Shown piece by piece: positions 9,301 to 16,230 of a DNA stretch of 32,339 nt. Position 1 is the first letter of the stretch; every line of letters starts with the position of its first letter. The DNA is from SG8-4 sp964598225. Lineage in GTDB: Bacteria > Planctomycetota > Phycisphaerae > Sedimentisphaerales > Anaerobacaceae. A model generated the notes under the pieces. It searched no databases. It saw only the letters and a list, made by a program, of their open reading frames with translations, and was not told where the DNA came from. The stretch spans positions 1 to 32,339 of the forward strand of contig CAZRBG010000061.1 in assembly GCA_964598225.1 (NCBI GenBank). The letters are read 5' to 3'. A program made the position numbers and the translations under genes.

Positions 9301-9417
9301 GCATGGCCGAATATGTTTCACCGGGCGCCGGAGACGGGTCCGCCACCCGGCGAGAAATATCATACGGTCGGCTATGGCTTATTCGAGCCGTTCGTTCTCA
9401 GGCAGGTTCGAGAATAA
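6322..9417 (+). CDS. Secreted GH106-like glycoside hydrolase (alpha-L-rhamnosidase family)
   Basis: 1031 residues with a signal peptide (about 1-24). The N-terminal catalytic region carries hallmarks of the Glyco_hydro_106 family: GPLWVWND, then VWIYDENSYPSGFAGG (108-123), GVFTDEPHL, FTGHYWEHGWPN, LCEAYGAGGWD and LNEHLSYITIRGARKRD. The middle is a glutaminase-like/Rossmann region with NHIMLLEPTTTAWMYQ, and the C-terminus (about 850-1020) has jelly-roll domains (GRYIVELPQWYGSVAEVRVN, PWELEVTRWMKNGRNDI). GH106 members remove alpha-L-rhamnose from pectin, rhamnogalacturonan or algal polysaccharides; many relatives are uncharacterised. AAAGGAAAGGGA precedes the ATG. It closes the 3475-9417 group. 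I am confident of the family, not of the substrate. Confidence 0.85.
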   Translation: MRPVLSDILCACACSLISLGVANATNSTEVMEIFTEPPRQYSSGPLWVWNDLLTEQQIVDTMKDLAGQHVRQVFVHPRPGLMTPYLSDDWFRLWKAALDQAQKLDMNVWIYDENSYPSGFAGGLVPEAMPESRGRGLVFREEKSPGKIAENTLAIYSISGGDFENVTKQVRAGRDFEAGQYLIASIKRAGASPWYGGKYYVDLLYPGVTEKFLEITMGPYKRRLGREFGKRIPGVFTDEPHLRPAGGHHWTPDLPELFEKRWGYDLMDHLPSLVRPLGDYKRVRHNYLQVLLEAFIDRWARPYYDYCERNGLEFTGHYWEHGWPNCLSAPDNMAMYAWHQRPAIDTLMNQYREDTHAQFGNVRAVRELSSVANQLGRERTLCEAYGAGGWDLRFEDMKRIGDWLYVLGVNTLNEHLSYITIRGARKRDHPQSFSYHTPWWDAYHVMADYFTRLSAVLTQGQQVNHIMLLEPTTTAWMYQGDPEHRSQLDRVGSDFQKTVMSLEQAQVEFDLGCEDIIARHGSVEGRVFKIGRREYETVVLPPHTENLNAKTMRLLWRFLKAGGVVVSCCPPPSRVNGRPSRRGAAIADMPGWKRPGAEGLADSLAGRTGDGFLIRRDENDKGILFHHRRKLEDGQFLFLVNTSIDAPSSGKIKSPLKGVEQWHPQTGKINEYPFKKTSRGVRAKFELPPCGSLLLFLTKEQREPYSEERKTAAVIPPSGETQVRRLEDNVLTLDYVDVTGGGETKSNVYCYQASQFVFAKNGMKRNPWDSAVQFRDELIEKKFPPQSGFEACYHFTIDQKVPSKLHIVIERPDLYTISCNGNAVSPIEGRWWLDKSFGRIEIADAAKVGLNTVTIKASPMTVYHELEPAYLLGHFVLRAAESGFIVELAKDSALSLGEWDEQGHQFYADDVSYAQSFNLGRRKGRYIVELPQWYGSVAEVRVNGASAGYIVSQPWELEVTRWMKNGRNDIAVIVTGTLKNTLGPHHAGENLGAAWPNMFHRAPETGPPPGEKYHTVGYGLFEPFVLRQVRE

Positions 9418-9424
9418 AAAGGTC

Positions 9425-9553
9425 CTATTTTCTTGCCGGTTCTATGTAGATATCGCGGAACTCGATTGGGCTGCCTTCGCTTTGCAGGCAGATCCAGCCC
9501 GATGTAATCGTCGCGCCGGCGCCTTGGTTTTGCAGCATGCCGTTAACGTAACA
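9425..9553 (-). pseudogene. C-terminal remnant of a DUF1080 (3-keto-disaccharide hydrolase) gene
   Basis: On the minus strand the last 42 codons before a stop read CYVNGMLQNQGAGATITSG followed by WICLQSEGSPIEFRDIYIEP. This is the characteristic C-terminal edge of the DUF1080 concanavalin-like domain (VNG..., then LQSEGSPIEFR.I.I.P). Upstream the frame stays open to 9676 but the residues (DLAPFRRIWYAFAVIIL) do not look like the family. In another frame the stretch at about 9550-9620 reads MKIFPTLHHSDGFGMLL, so a frameshift or a junction to unrelated DNA is likely. No start, signal peptide or N-terminal domain is present. It indicates a lost or moved DUF1080 gene. Confidence 0.65.
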
Positions 9554-9670
9554 CCCGAGTATGATGACCGCAAAAGCATACCAAATCCGTCGGAATGGTG
9601 CAAGGTCGGGAATATTTTCATGTCGAGTTGCCGATTTGGTTTTGTTGGTAGCAGAAATTCGTGTCAGTAG

Positions 9671-9699
9671 TTGCATTTCCGAGTAAATTTGTTTATACT
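9671..9699 (+). promoter_or_regulatory. Sigma70-type promoter of the small LamG gene
   Basis: TTGCAT at 9671-9676, a 17-base spacer and TATACT at 9694-9699, followed by an AT-rich stretch. About 70 bases before the start codon. Confidence 0.5.
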
Positions 9700-9770
9700 G
9701 ATTTTTTATATGTCTGGATTTGATTTGGATCGACTTATGGTGCCCGGCAACAGTATTTTGGAGAGATATT

Positions 9771-10547
9771 ATGGCTAAGAATTTACTTTACCTCTTGCTG
9801 CCGTTTCTTGTGGCTTTCCTGATCTTAAGTGCCGCTCAGCAGGAAGTCGTTGCGGCCGACAAGGAGAAGCAATCTACTCTCGATACGGATCCCCACCTTG
9901 CCGGCTGGTGGAAGTTCGATGAGACTTCCGGCAGGACAGCAGCAGATTCGTCCAAACACGAACGAGAGGGCAAGCTCAGGGAAGACTTCTCTTTCGACGA
10001 AGATTCGGCTGACGGTCGAATCGGCAGGGCGTTAAGGTTCGACAGCGGGGAAGGTTTTGTCGAAATAGCCGATTACAAGGGAGTCGTCGGCACGAAACCA
10101 AGGACCGTGGCCGCATGGATCAAGACGACCAGGGCCAGAGGGGAAATCGTATCGTGGGGCGCCGATGATTTCGGCAAGATGTTTACCGTCGCCTTTATAA
10201 GAGGCCGCGTCGGCATCAGGCCCAGGGGCGGCTACTATTACATGAATGACCCGGTCCACGACGGCGAGTGGCATCACGTCGCGGCCGTTATTAAACAAGC
10301 CGATTTGCCGAATCTGCACGATGATGCCGTGCTCTATAAGGACGGCGTGGTGGCCGAGATACACGATATCGGCCTTCTCGATCTCTGGCCTATCGATACC
10401 GGCAGCGATATGGATGTTATGATAGGCGACGGATTCGAGGGCCTTATCGACGACGTTCGCATATACGACCGCGCTTTAGGCGACGAAGAAATGATGGCTC
10501 TGTTCAAGTTGCAGAGCGATCGCCCGTTAGCCGAACCGAAGAAATGA
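9771..10547 (+). CDS. Exported single-domain LamG protein
   Basis: 258 residues: a signal peptide (about 1-29, ending near VVAA) and one LamG/concanavalin A-like jelly-roll domain (about 40-245). Family landmarks are LAGWWKFDETSG, AADSSKHEREGKL, RALRFDSGEGFVEI, TVAAWIKT, DGEWHHVAAVI and GLIDDVRIYDRALGDEEMMAL. These domains bind sugars or mediate contacts at the cell surface. ATG 9771 is preferred over the upstream in-frame start at 9720 because GGAGAG lies five bases ahead and it begins a clean signal peptide. It is transcribed from its own promoter and is followed after about 70 bases by the aldo/keto-reductase-like gene. Confidence 0.85.
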   Translation: MAKNLLYLLLPFLVAFLILSAAQQEVVAADKEKQSTLDTDPHLAGWWKFDETSGRTAADSSKHEREGKLREDFSFDEDSADGRIGRALRFDSGEGFVEIADYKGVVGTKPRTVAAWIKTTRARGEIVSWGADDFGKMFTVAFIRGRVGIRPRGGYYYMNDPVHDGEWHHVAAVIKQADLPNLHDDAVLYKDGVVAEIHDIGLLDLWPIDTGSDMDVMIGDGFEGLIDDVRIYDRALGDEEMMALFKLQSDRPLAEPKK

Positions 10548-10549
10548 AA

Positions 10550-10602
10550 TGTAGGGTGGAATCCGCCCTGAGCGTAGCCGAAGGGTTGCCCCACCAACGA
10601 GT
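10550..10602. repeat. Dispersed-type intergenic repeat
   Basis: The spacer between the LamG and aldo/keto-reductase-like genes contains GTAGGGTGG, AATCCGCCC, TGAGCGTAGCCGAAGGG and CCCACCAAC. The GCGTAGCCGAAGGG phrase (reverse CCTTCGGCTACGC) is one I recall from dispersed repeats in many bacterial genomes; that is memory, not a search. The ends GTAGGGTGG and CCCCACCAAC are roughly complementary. Confidence 0.4.
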
Positions 10603-10618
10603 CTAAAGGAGCTTGACA

Positions 10619-11617
10619 ATGGAAGACAAACGAGTAACACGGCGTAAATTTATGCGCGACGGCGCAATGGCGGCAGCGGGGGTAGCTGTGGGTCTCGGTG
10701 CAGAGACAACCGGCGGCGCACAGGTCGATACCTCCAAAATCCTCAACTACAACCAGAACATGGAGTACCGTCGGCAGGGCAAGACAAATCTGATGATATC
10801 GGCCGTCTGCCTCGGCGGGCATTCCAGGAGCGACCAGAAAGAACGCACTGAGATTGTCAGCCGCGCTATCGACGTCGGCATCAATTATATCGACGCCTGC
10901 TCGAAGGGAGAAGTTGTGCGGGATGCAAAGGCGCTCAAAGGCCGCCGCGACAAGATGTATCTTGCCCTTTCACACTGCGGCAAGGAAACCCGCAACGAAA
11001 AGTACCGCACGGCCGGGAAACTGCTGGAAAGTCTCGACGAAGTACTGCAGGCCTCGAACCAGGAGTATACCGACCTGTGGCGCATTACCTGCTTCGAGCC
11101 CGGCGGCAGGCACACTTTCAACACCTCTTGCGAGATGATCGAGGCGCTGGAAAAGGCGAAAAAGCAGGGCAAGGCCCGGTTCATCGGTTTTTCCACGCAC
11201 GATCGAGACTGGATCAAGTTCATGATCGAGTATTTCCCGCAGGTCGATTGCGTGTGCTTTCCGTTCACTACTATGAGCAAGAGAGCCCAAACGCACAGTG
11301 TCTTCGATGCTCTGAAGAAGCAGGACGTGGGTGCGTTCGGCATCAAGCCATTTGCGGCCGGCTCGCTGTTTACCAACGACCGGAAACTGAATTTCCAGCG
11401 CGCCCGTCTGGCTATTCGCTACATCTTGCACAGTAACACCGTCATTCCGATTCCGGGCTTGAACAGTGTCGAGTATGTCGATAACGTTGCAAAAGCCGTC
11501 ATGGAACGCCGGAAACTCGACGTGAAGGAAGCCGCCGAGCTGGACAACGCCAACAAAGAAGCCTGGGCCAGGCTGCCTTCCAACTATCAGTGGCTCAAGA
11601 ACTGGCAGCACGTCTGA
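10619..11617 (+). CDS. Tat-exported aldo/keto-reductase-fold protein lacking the catalytic tetrad
   Basis: 332 residues. The N-terminus carries a Tat signal (RRKFMRDGAMAAAGVAVG, Arg8-Arg9). From about residue 48 the chain follows the aldo/keto reductase TIM barrel: YRRQGKTNLMISAVCLGG, AIDVGINYIDAC, SLDEVLQASNQEYTDLW, KKQGKARFIGFSTHD, GIKPFAAGSL, then IPIPGLNSVEYVDN. Of the Asp-Tyr-Lys-His tetrad only Asp92 remains. The Tyr region reads CSKGEVV, the Lys strand reads MYLALSHCG, and the His strand reads LWRITCFEPG. It may therefore be non-reducing, bind a cofactor or ligand in the periplasm, or use other residues. ATG 10619 is chosen because AAAGGAG lies seven bases upstream. It is followed at 88 bases by a cytochrome c gene, which may hint at a periplasmic redox role. 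Confidence 0.85.
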   Translation: MEDKRVTRRKFMRDGAMAAAGVAVGLGAETTGGAQVDTSKILNYNQNMEYRRQGKTNLMISAVCLGGHSRSDQKERTEIVSRAIDVGINYIDACSKGEVVRDAKALKGRRDKMYLALSHCGKETRNEKYRTAGKLLESLDEVLQASNQEYTDLWRITCFEPGGRHTFNTSCEMIEALEKAKKQGKARFIGFSTHDRDWIKFMIEYFPQVDCVCFPFTTMSKRAQTHSVFDALKKQDVGAFGIKPFAAGSLFTNDRKLNFQRARLAIRYILHSNTVIPIPGLNSVEYVDNVAKAVMERRKLDVKEAAELDNANKEAWARLPSNYQWLKNWQHV

Positions 11618-11628
11618 CCTGATCGTTT

Positions 11629-11679
11629 GTAGTGTGCTCGTAAGAGCATCATAAGAACAACGCCTTACGGCGTCACTAC
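11629..11679. repeat. 51-bp compound inverted repeat with two small hairpins
   Basis: The ends GTAGTG and CACTAC are complementary. Inside are two perfect 5-bp hairpins: TGCTC-GTAA-GAGCA (11635-11648) and ACGCC-TTAC-GGCGT (11660-11673). The loops are themselves complementary. The arrangement resembles dispersed intergenic repeats of environmental bacteria and may also end transcription of the upstream gene. Confidence 0.5.
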
Positions 11680-11705
11680 GAGCGCCGTGTACAGGGGAAG
11701 TGTCT

Positions 11706-12266
11706 ATGAAATACCTTCTATTGTTGCTTGCGCTCATTGTAACTTCCATTGCCGGAGCCGGCTGCGAACAACCGGCAAGCGTCCACGAGCGGCAGGTGAA
11801 TCCGGACTCAGAATCGGAACCCAAAGAAGAAATAGCAGAAGAAGTCGAAGACGGTGCACCGTTGTTGCTGGACGATGAGCCTCTGCTGCTGGATGACGAT
11901 GCCGGTGATCCCGAGCAGGGGGGCTCCGGAGCCGACAACAGCCGATGTTTTGTGTGTCACATGAATTTCATGGATGAAGACATCGCAGTTACCCATGCTA
12001 AGGCCGATATTGGCTGTGCGGACTGTCACGGTGAATCGGACGAGCACATCGCCGACGAATCCTGGGCTTCCGGCGGTAAAGGTACGGCGCCGGACGTGAT
12101 GTTTCCAAGGCCCGGGATCAATCCTTTTTGCATGGAGTGTCACAATAAAGAAAAAATCGACACCGTGCAGCATCAACCGCTCTTTGCGAACACCGAGACG
12201 ATGGTCTGCACCGATTGTCACGGCAAGCACAGAATTACCACACCCCGCAAGACTAAATGGAAATAG
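11706..12266 (+). CDS. Tetraheme c-type cytochrome lipoprotein
   Basis: 186 residues. A lipoprotein signal ends in GAGC (Cys20). A strongly acidic linker (about 38-75) includes the near-repeat PLLLDDEPLLLDDD. Four heme-attachment CXXCH motifs follow: CFVCH (81-85), CADCH (104-108), CMECH (142-146) and CTDCH (168-172). Extra histidines (VTHAKA, DEHIAD, VQHQPLF, GKHRIT) could be distal ligands, giving bis-His hemes as in small multiheme electron carriers. It would be anchored in the membrane facing the periplasm. ATG 11706 is preferred over GTG 11700 because AGGGGA lies upstream at good distance. The 3' end overlaps the next gene by ten bases. Its redox partner is not visible; the neighbouring Tat-exported reductase-fold protein is a candidate. 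Confidence 0.92.
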   Translation: MKYLLLLLALIVTSIAGAGCEQPASVHERQVNPDSESEPKEEIAEEVEDGAPLLLDDEPLLLDDDAGDPEQGGSGADNSRCFVCHMNFMDEDIAVTHAKADIGCADCHGESDEHIADESWASGGKGTAPDVMFPRPGINPFCMECHNKEKIDTVQHQPLFANTETMVCTDCHGKHRITTPRKTKWK

Positions 12267-13252
12267 ATTTTTCCGCCGGCAATATGATATATCTGACCGA
12301 ACAGGATATTCTAAACGCGGCTAGGGTCGAGCAAATGCTCGACGCCATCGAGGCGGCGATGCTTCTGTACGAGAGGAAAGAATTCCACATGCCCGAGAGG
12401 ATGCACGTGGACCATAACGATGACGTCCTGCTGCTTATGCCGTGTTTTTTGAGTGATTACTTCGCAACCAAAGTGGTGACGCTGTTTCCAGGCAATGCAG
12501 AAAAGGATGCCCCCGTCCTGAACGGCATAGTTGTTCTCAACGATGCGGAAACCGGACTTCCTTTGGCGCTGCTCGATGGTCCCGCTCTGACGGCCGTAAG
12601 AACCGCCGCCGTCGGCGCCGTCAGCGTACGATATCTGGCCCCGGCGGATACTCACGCCGTTGGAATAATCGGCGCCGGCGTTCAGGGTTTCCACCAGGCC
12701 CGCGCAGCTTGCTCGGCCGGGCCGATTACTGAAGTTTTCGTTCACGATCTATATCCTGAGAAGGCTTCGGCGCTTAAAGACAAACTTTCGCACGTTCTTG
12801 CAGGCATTGAGGTCCACCAGGTCGATCGCGTCGAGGATTTGCTGGAGCAGACGCAGGTTGTCATCACGGCCACAACTTCGCCTGAGCCCGTCCTGCCGGA
12901 CGATGAAGGTTTGCTGTCGGGCAAGCACTTTGTCGGCATCGGGTCCTATAAGCCCGAGGTGAGGGAATTTCCACGGGCGCTGTTTTATCTGGTTGAGAAC
13001 GTCTATGTCGATACCGAGCACGCCCTGAAAGAATCCGGCGATTTGATAGTACCGCTCGAAAACGGCTGGCTCACACGAGATCAGATATCGACCCTCGGAA
13101 GTTTCATAACGCAGGCAAAGACTTCACCTCGTGTAAGGGGCGCAACCACCTTCTTCAAGTCCGTAGGCATGGCGGTGTTCGATGTCTGCGCCTCGAAGCT
13201 CATCTACGAAAAGGCAATCGAAAAAGACCTGGGCCAGAAAATCACCACGTAG
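12257..13252 (+). CDS. Ornithine cyclodeaminase/mu-crystallin family protein, possible delta1-pyrroline-2-carboxylate reductase
   Basis: 331 residues, full length for the family. The substrate half contains MPERMHVDH, ATKVVTLFPGN and LLDGPALTAVRTAAVGAVSVRYLA (Arg115 region). The NAD(P)-binding Rossmann motif is GIIGAGVQG (136-144), followed by FVHDLYPEKA and VVITATTSPEPVL. Members include ornithine cyclodeaminase, alanine dehydrogenase and ketimine reductases such as delta1-pyrroline-2-carboxylate reductase. The last is favoured by context, since an aconitase X pair lies just across the dipeptidyl peptidase gene. The start is ambiguous: ATG 12257 overlaps the cytochrome gene, while ATG 12284 (MIYLTEQDIL) matches the usual family N-terminus; neither has a strong ribosome binding site. 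The enzyme has no export signal and is cytoplasmic. Confidence 0.85.
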   Translation: MEIDFSAGNMIYLTEQDILNAARVEQMLDAIEAAMLLYERKEFHMPERMHVDHNDDVLLLMPCFLSDYFATKVVTLFPGNAEKDAPVLNGIVVLNDAETGLPLALLDGPALTAVRTAAVGAVSVRYLAPADTHAVGIIGAGVQGFHQARAACSAGPITEVFVHDLYPEKASALKDKLSHVLAGIEVHQVDRVEDLLEQTQVVITATTSPEPVLPDDEGLLSGKHFVGIGSYKPEVREFPRALFYLVENVYVDTEHALKESGDLIVPLENGWLTRDQISTLGSFITQAKTSPRVRGATTFFKSVGMAVFDVCASKLIYEKAIEKDLGQKITT

Positions 13253-13292
13253 TATTGCGACTGCCATAAATTGATGGGTGCTGGGGCAGTTC

Positions 13293-13480
13293 GTGGCGAG
13301 GGCATCTTGCCTTTGTTATGTTATGAGAGTATTGCACAGACCGCGCTCTCCCTCGTGGGTGACTTCCGGCGGAGACAGGCTTGGTGTTGTTCTTCCATAT
13401 ACAGAGGCCGGTCGTATTCTCCCGAAGAAACAAAGGCAAGATGCCCTCGCCACAAAACAAGGGCGAGACGCCCTCGCCAC
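13293..13480. repeat. Long-spaced perfect inverted repeat between convergent genes
   Basis: A 25-bp sequence at 13293-13317 (GTGGCGAGGGCATCTTGCC...) recurs as its exact reverse complement at 13429-13453. A variant of the right arm follows directly at 13457-13480 (GGGCGAGACGCCCTCGCCAC). The 111-base interior has no gene. The element fills the space between the convergent ornithine cyclodeaminase-family and dipeptidyl peptidase genes. It looks like a dispersed intergenic or MITE-like repeat and could fold as a terminator for both genes. Confidence 0.65.
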
Positions 13481-13496
13481 GGATTTAGCCCACCAA

Positions 13497-15797
13497 TCAC
13501 TTCGGGCCCGTCGGCAGGTTTTCGTTGAGGTATCTGGTCATCAACTCATAGAGGTGTCGCCTGGTTCCTTTGCCTTCCTTTATCGCGTGAGTCCTGTTCG
13601 GGTACGACATCATTGAAAAATGCTTGCCGTGCTCGATCAGCTTGTTGACAAGGGCCTGAAAGTTCTGGTAGTGACAGTTGTCGTCGGCCGTGCCGTAGAT
13701 TATAAGGAGATTGCCCTTAAGCTGCTGTGCGAACGTTATAGGCGAGCCTTTTCTGTAGCCTTCTTCGTTGTCGTCCGGCAGGCCCATGTAGCGCTCCTGA
13801 TAAATTGTGTCGTAGTAGCGCTGGTTGCTGATGAACGCGAGCGCCATAGCCGTGTGGTACAGATCGGGATACCGGAATATGGCGTTCAGACTCATTGAGC
13901 CGCCGCCGCTCCAGCCCCAGATGCCGACTCTGTCGGGATCGACGTACGGCCGTTGCTTAATTATGGCTCGCGTAGCCGCCGCCTGGTCGGCGGATGCGAG
14001 GATCCCGATCTGACGATAGATGCATTTTCGCCACTGACGGCCGCGAGGCGCCGGCGTGCCGCGATTGTCCACGCTCACGACCAGATACCCCTGCTGTGCC
14101 AGCATAAGGTGCCAGAGGTATCTTTTCCCTCCCCATTTGTCGAGAACCGTCTGGCCCGCGGGCTCGCCGTAGACGTAGAAAAACAGCGGATACTTCTTCT
14201 GCGGATCGAAATCGGGCGGCTTGATTATCCAGCCGTCGAGAAGGACGCCGTCGCCGATGTCGATGCGGAAGAACTCGGTCGGCAGTTTTTTAAGAGCTTC
14301 CACCTTTTCGCAAAGCTCGTTGTTGTCCTCCAGGACTCTCACGGTCTCGTGCTCGGGCAGGCGGACAAGGTCTATAACGGGAGGCTTATTGGCCGCGGAA
14401 TAAGTGTGTATCGCCCACTTGCAATCTTTCGACATCTGGTAGCTGTGCGTGCCGTCCAGTCCGGCCGGCGTGACTCTCTCTACTTTGCCGGAACCGTCGA
14501 GCGGGCTGCAATAGAGATAGCGCTGAGTCGGATTATCCGGCGAGGCCATGTAATATGCCCGGCCTCGGTTCTCGTCGACGCCTACCATTGAAATCACGTC
14601 GAATTCGCCCGGAGTCAGGAGTTTGACTATTTTTCCGGAGCGGGAAACCAGATAAAGATGCCGCCAGCCGTCCCGCTCGCTCAGCCAGGTGAAACGTTTG
14701 CCGCCTTCGAGCCAGTGCAGGTTCAGCTTGTCTCTCACGTCGAGCCATGCGTCGTCACGTTCGGTCATGATTATGCGCATCTTGCCCTTGCGCACGTAGC
14801 CGAGCGTGATTTCATTGGTGTTCTGCAGGCGGTTGAGATGCTGAAATACGATCTGTTTTGAATTGTCGGCCCACTCCATTCTCGGGATATAATGGTTGCG
14901 AAGATCATCCGAAGGCTCGAACCAGAGTGTCTTGCCGCCGCTGGAATTGATAACGCCGACGCGGCAGGCGGAGTTGGTCTGCCCGACTTTGGGATACTCG
15001 AAGCTGGTTATCTTCGGATACAGCGCATCCGTATAGTTAATCAGGTGAAAATCTTTAACGCCTTCGGTGTTGAATTGCCAGTAGGCGATAAACTTGCCGT
15101 TTGGGCTCCAGCGAAAGCCGTCTCGCAGTGCGAACTCTTCCTCGTAGACCCAGTCGGACGTGCCGTTGATGAGGTTTTCACCGCCGTCGTCGGTCAGTTG
15201 CGTTATGCTCAGATCATCCAGGTTCTGCACGTACAGATTCTTCTGCCGCACGTACGCGACGCGTGTGCCGTCGGGTGAGAATTTCGCGAACATCAACGTT
15301 GAGGGCTCGGCGTCGCCTCCGAGTTCCTGGAGTTTTTCCGTAGTCAGGTCGAGCACCCAGTAGTCTCCCCTCGTGTTCCTGCGCCATACGCGTTTGGTGT
15401 TCGTGAAGATCAGCAGCTTCTTGCCGTCCTCCGACCACGAGTAGTCGGCGATCTTCAAAGAGTTCGCGTCGGCGTTTGGCTTCAACAATTCTGTCGACAC
15501 CAGTATCTCTCGCTTGCCGCTTTCCGGATCGTATCGGACAATATCTTTGCCTTTCTTTTCATCCGAGTCTTCATCTTCTTCATCGTCTGATGGTTCTTCC
15601 AGGGTAGTATAGCCTGTGCCGTCTTCGAGCCAGCGAATCGGGCCGTACGATTCGGGATTGAACTCGTTGGAGTCGATGATTCGATCGAGCGTCAGATAAC
15701 CGGCGTCGACTTCGGATTCCGTTTTGTCAACTGCAAATATCGTCGCTGCTGTGATTAAAACAATGCAGAGTCCTGCGATGATTGGTTTTGTCTTCAC
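13497..15797 (-). CDS. Dipeptidyl peptidase IV (S9B family)
   Basis: 766 residues. A signal peptide (about 1-22) is followed by an eight-bladed beta-propeller (about 35-490) and a C-terminal alpha/beta-hydrolase domain (about 505-766). The propeller motif DWVYEEEF supplies the N-terminus-binding glutamates (Glu219-221). The catalytic triad is Ser630 in GWSGGGSM, Asp705 in GTADDNCHYQ and His737 in NRTHAI. The enzyme removes X-Pro or X-Ala dipeptides from peptide N-termini in the periplasm or outside. The nucleophile elbow is GWSGGGS rather than the usual GWSYGGY. An acidic insert (about 68-82, SDDEEDEDSDEKK) is unusual. The start is GTG with GAGG eight bases upstream. It lies ten bases after the aconitase X small subunit, so the three genes form one operon, which ties it to proline/hydroxyproline peptide use. 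Confidence 0.93.
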   Translation of the reverse strand: MKTKPIIAGLCIVLITAATIFAVDKTESEVDAGYLTLDRIIDSNEFNPESYGPIRWLEDGTGYTTLEEPSDDEEDEDSDEKKGKDIVRYDPESGKREILVSTELLKPNADANSLKIADYSWSEDGKKLLIFTNTKRVWRRNTRGDYWVLDLTTEKLQELGGDAEPSTLMFAKFSPDGTRVAYVRQKNLYVQNLDDLSITQLTDDGGENLINGTSDWVYEEEFALRDGFRWSPNGKFIAYWQFNTEGVKDFHLINYTDALYPKITSFEYPKVGQTNSACRVGVINSSGGKTLWFEPSDDLRNHYIPRMEWADNSKQIVFQHLNRLQNTNEITLGYVRKGKMRIIMTERDDAWLDVRDKLNLHWLEGGKRFTWLSERDGWRHLYLVSRSGKIVKLLTPGEFDVISMVGVDENRGRAYYMASPDNPTQRYLYCSPLDGSGKVERVTPAGLDGTHSYQMSKDCKWAIHTYSAANKPPVIDLVRLPEHETVRVLEDNNELCEKVEALKKLPTEFFRIDIGDGVLLDGWIIKPPDFDPQKKYPLFFYVYGEPAGQTVLDKWGGKRYLWHLMLAQQGYLVVSVDNRGTPAPRGRQWRKCIYRQIGILASADQAAATRAIIKQRPYVDPDRVGIWGWSGGGSMSLNAIFRYPDLYHTAMALAFISNQRYYDTIYQERYMGLPDDNEEGYRKGSPITFAQQLKGNLLIIYGTADDNCHYQNFQALVNKLIEHGKHFSMMSYPNRTHAIKEGKGTRRHLYELMTRYLNENLPTGPK

Positions 15798-15807
15798 GCT
15801 GATAACC

Positions 15808-16230
15808 TCATTTTGAATTAATTAACACTTTTCCATCCGGTTTGACTACGAGGTGGTCATCCCGCTTTATAGACAGAGAATCTTCTTGCTTCAGGATCAC
15901 AATCGGTACAGTTCTTTGATACAACTCGTCCGACACAATACTGCCCAGCGCCAACATCGGATCGACGTTTGTGTTGATTATAGCCGCGGGCGCGACGCCG
16001 GCCTTGATGCTCTGCATTAGAACGGCGCTGGAGGTACTCGAGCCTCTGCCTGTCGGAAACACGAACACTTTGCCGGCAACGTTGGCGCCCGACAGTTCGT
16101 GGCGCCGGTCGATGATTTCACCCGTCTGCGGGCTGACCCCGCCCCAGAAACTGATGGGTTCTTTGGAGACCAGAGCCGTCCCTTCAGCCGAGCCCGCCAC
16201 TATCGGCCTTCCGATCAGATTTCGTTCCAT
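15808..16230 (-). CDS. Aconitase X small subunit (swivel domain, DUF126)
   Basis: 140 residues. The chain begins MERNLIGRPIVAGSAEG and carries the conserved PTGRGSSTSSAVL segment (about 59-71), INTNVDPMLALGSIVSDELY and a C-terminal strand pair: the swivel domain that completes the active site of aconitase X. In bacteria with split subunits the enzyme is a cis-3-hydroxy-L-proline dehydratase; in archaea the related enzyme is a phosphomevalonate dehydratase. ATG 16230 is chosen because AAAGGAG lies five bases upstream; an upstream in-frame extension to 16278 lacks this. The gene overlaps the large-subunit gene by 16 bases, typical of translational coupling of partners. The operon continues into dipeptidyl peptidase IV. 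Confidence 0.9.
   Translation of the reverse strand: MERNLIGRPIVAGSAEGTALVSKEPISFWGGVSPQTGEIIDRRHELSGANVAGKVFVFPTGRGSSTSSAVLMQSIKAGVAPAAIINTNVDPMLALGSIVSDELYQRTVPIVILKQEDSLSIKRDDHLVVKPDGKVLINSK

Noticed and set aside
10970..11938. 322-codon open frame on the minus strand
   Set aside because: Crosses the end of the aldo/keto-reductase-like gene, a hairpin repeat and the start of the cytochrome gene; not compatible with them and of low-complexity N-terminus.
13253..13496. CRISPR-like repeats between the convergent genes
   Set aside because: Only two inverted arms plus one diverged copy, without regular spacers or cas genes.
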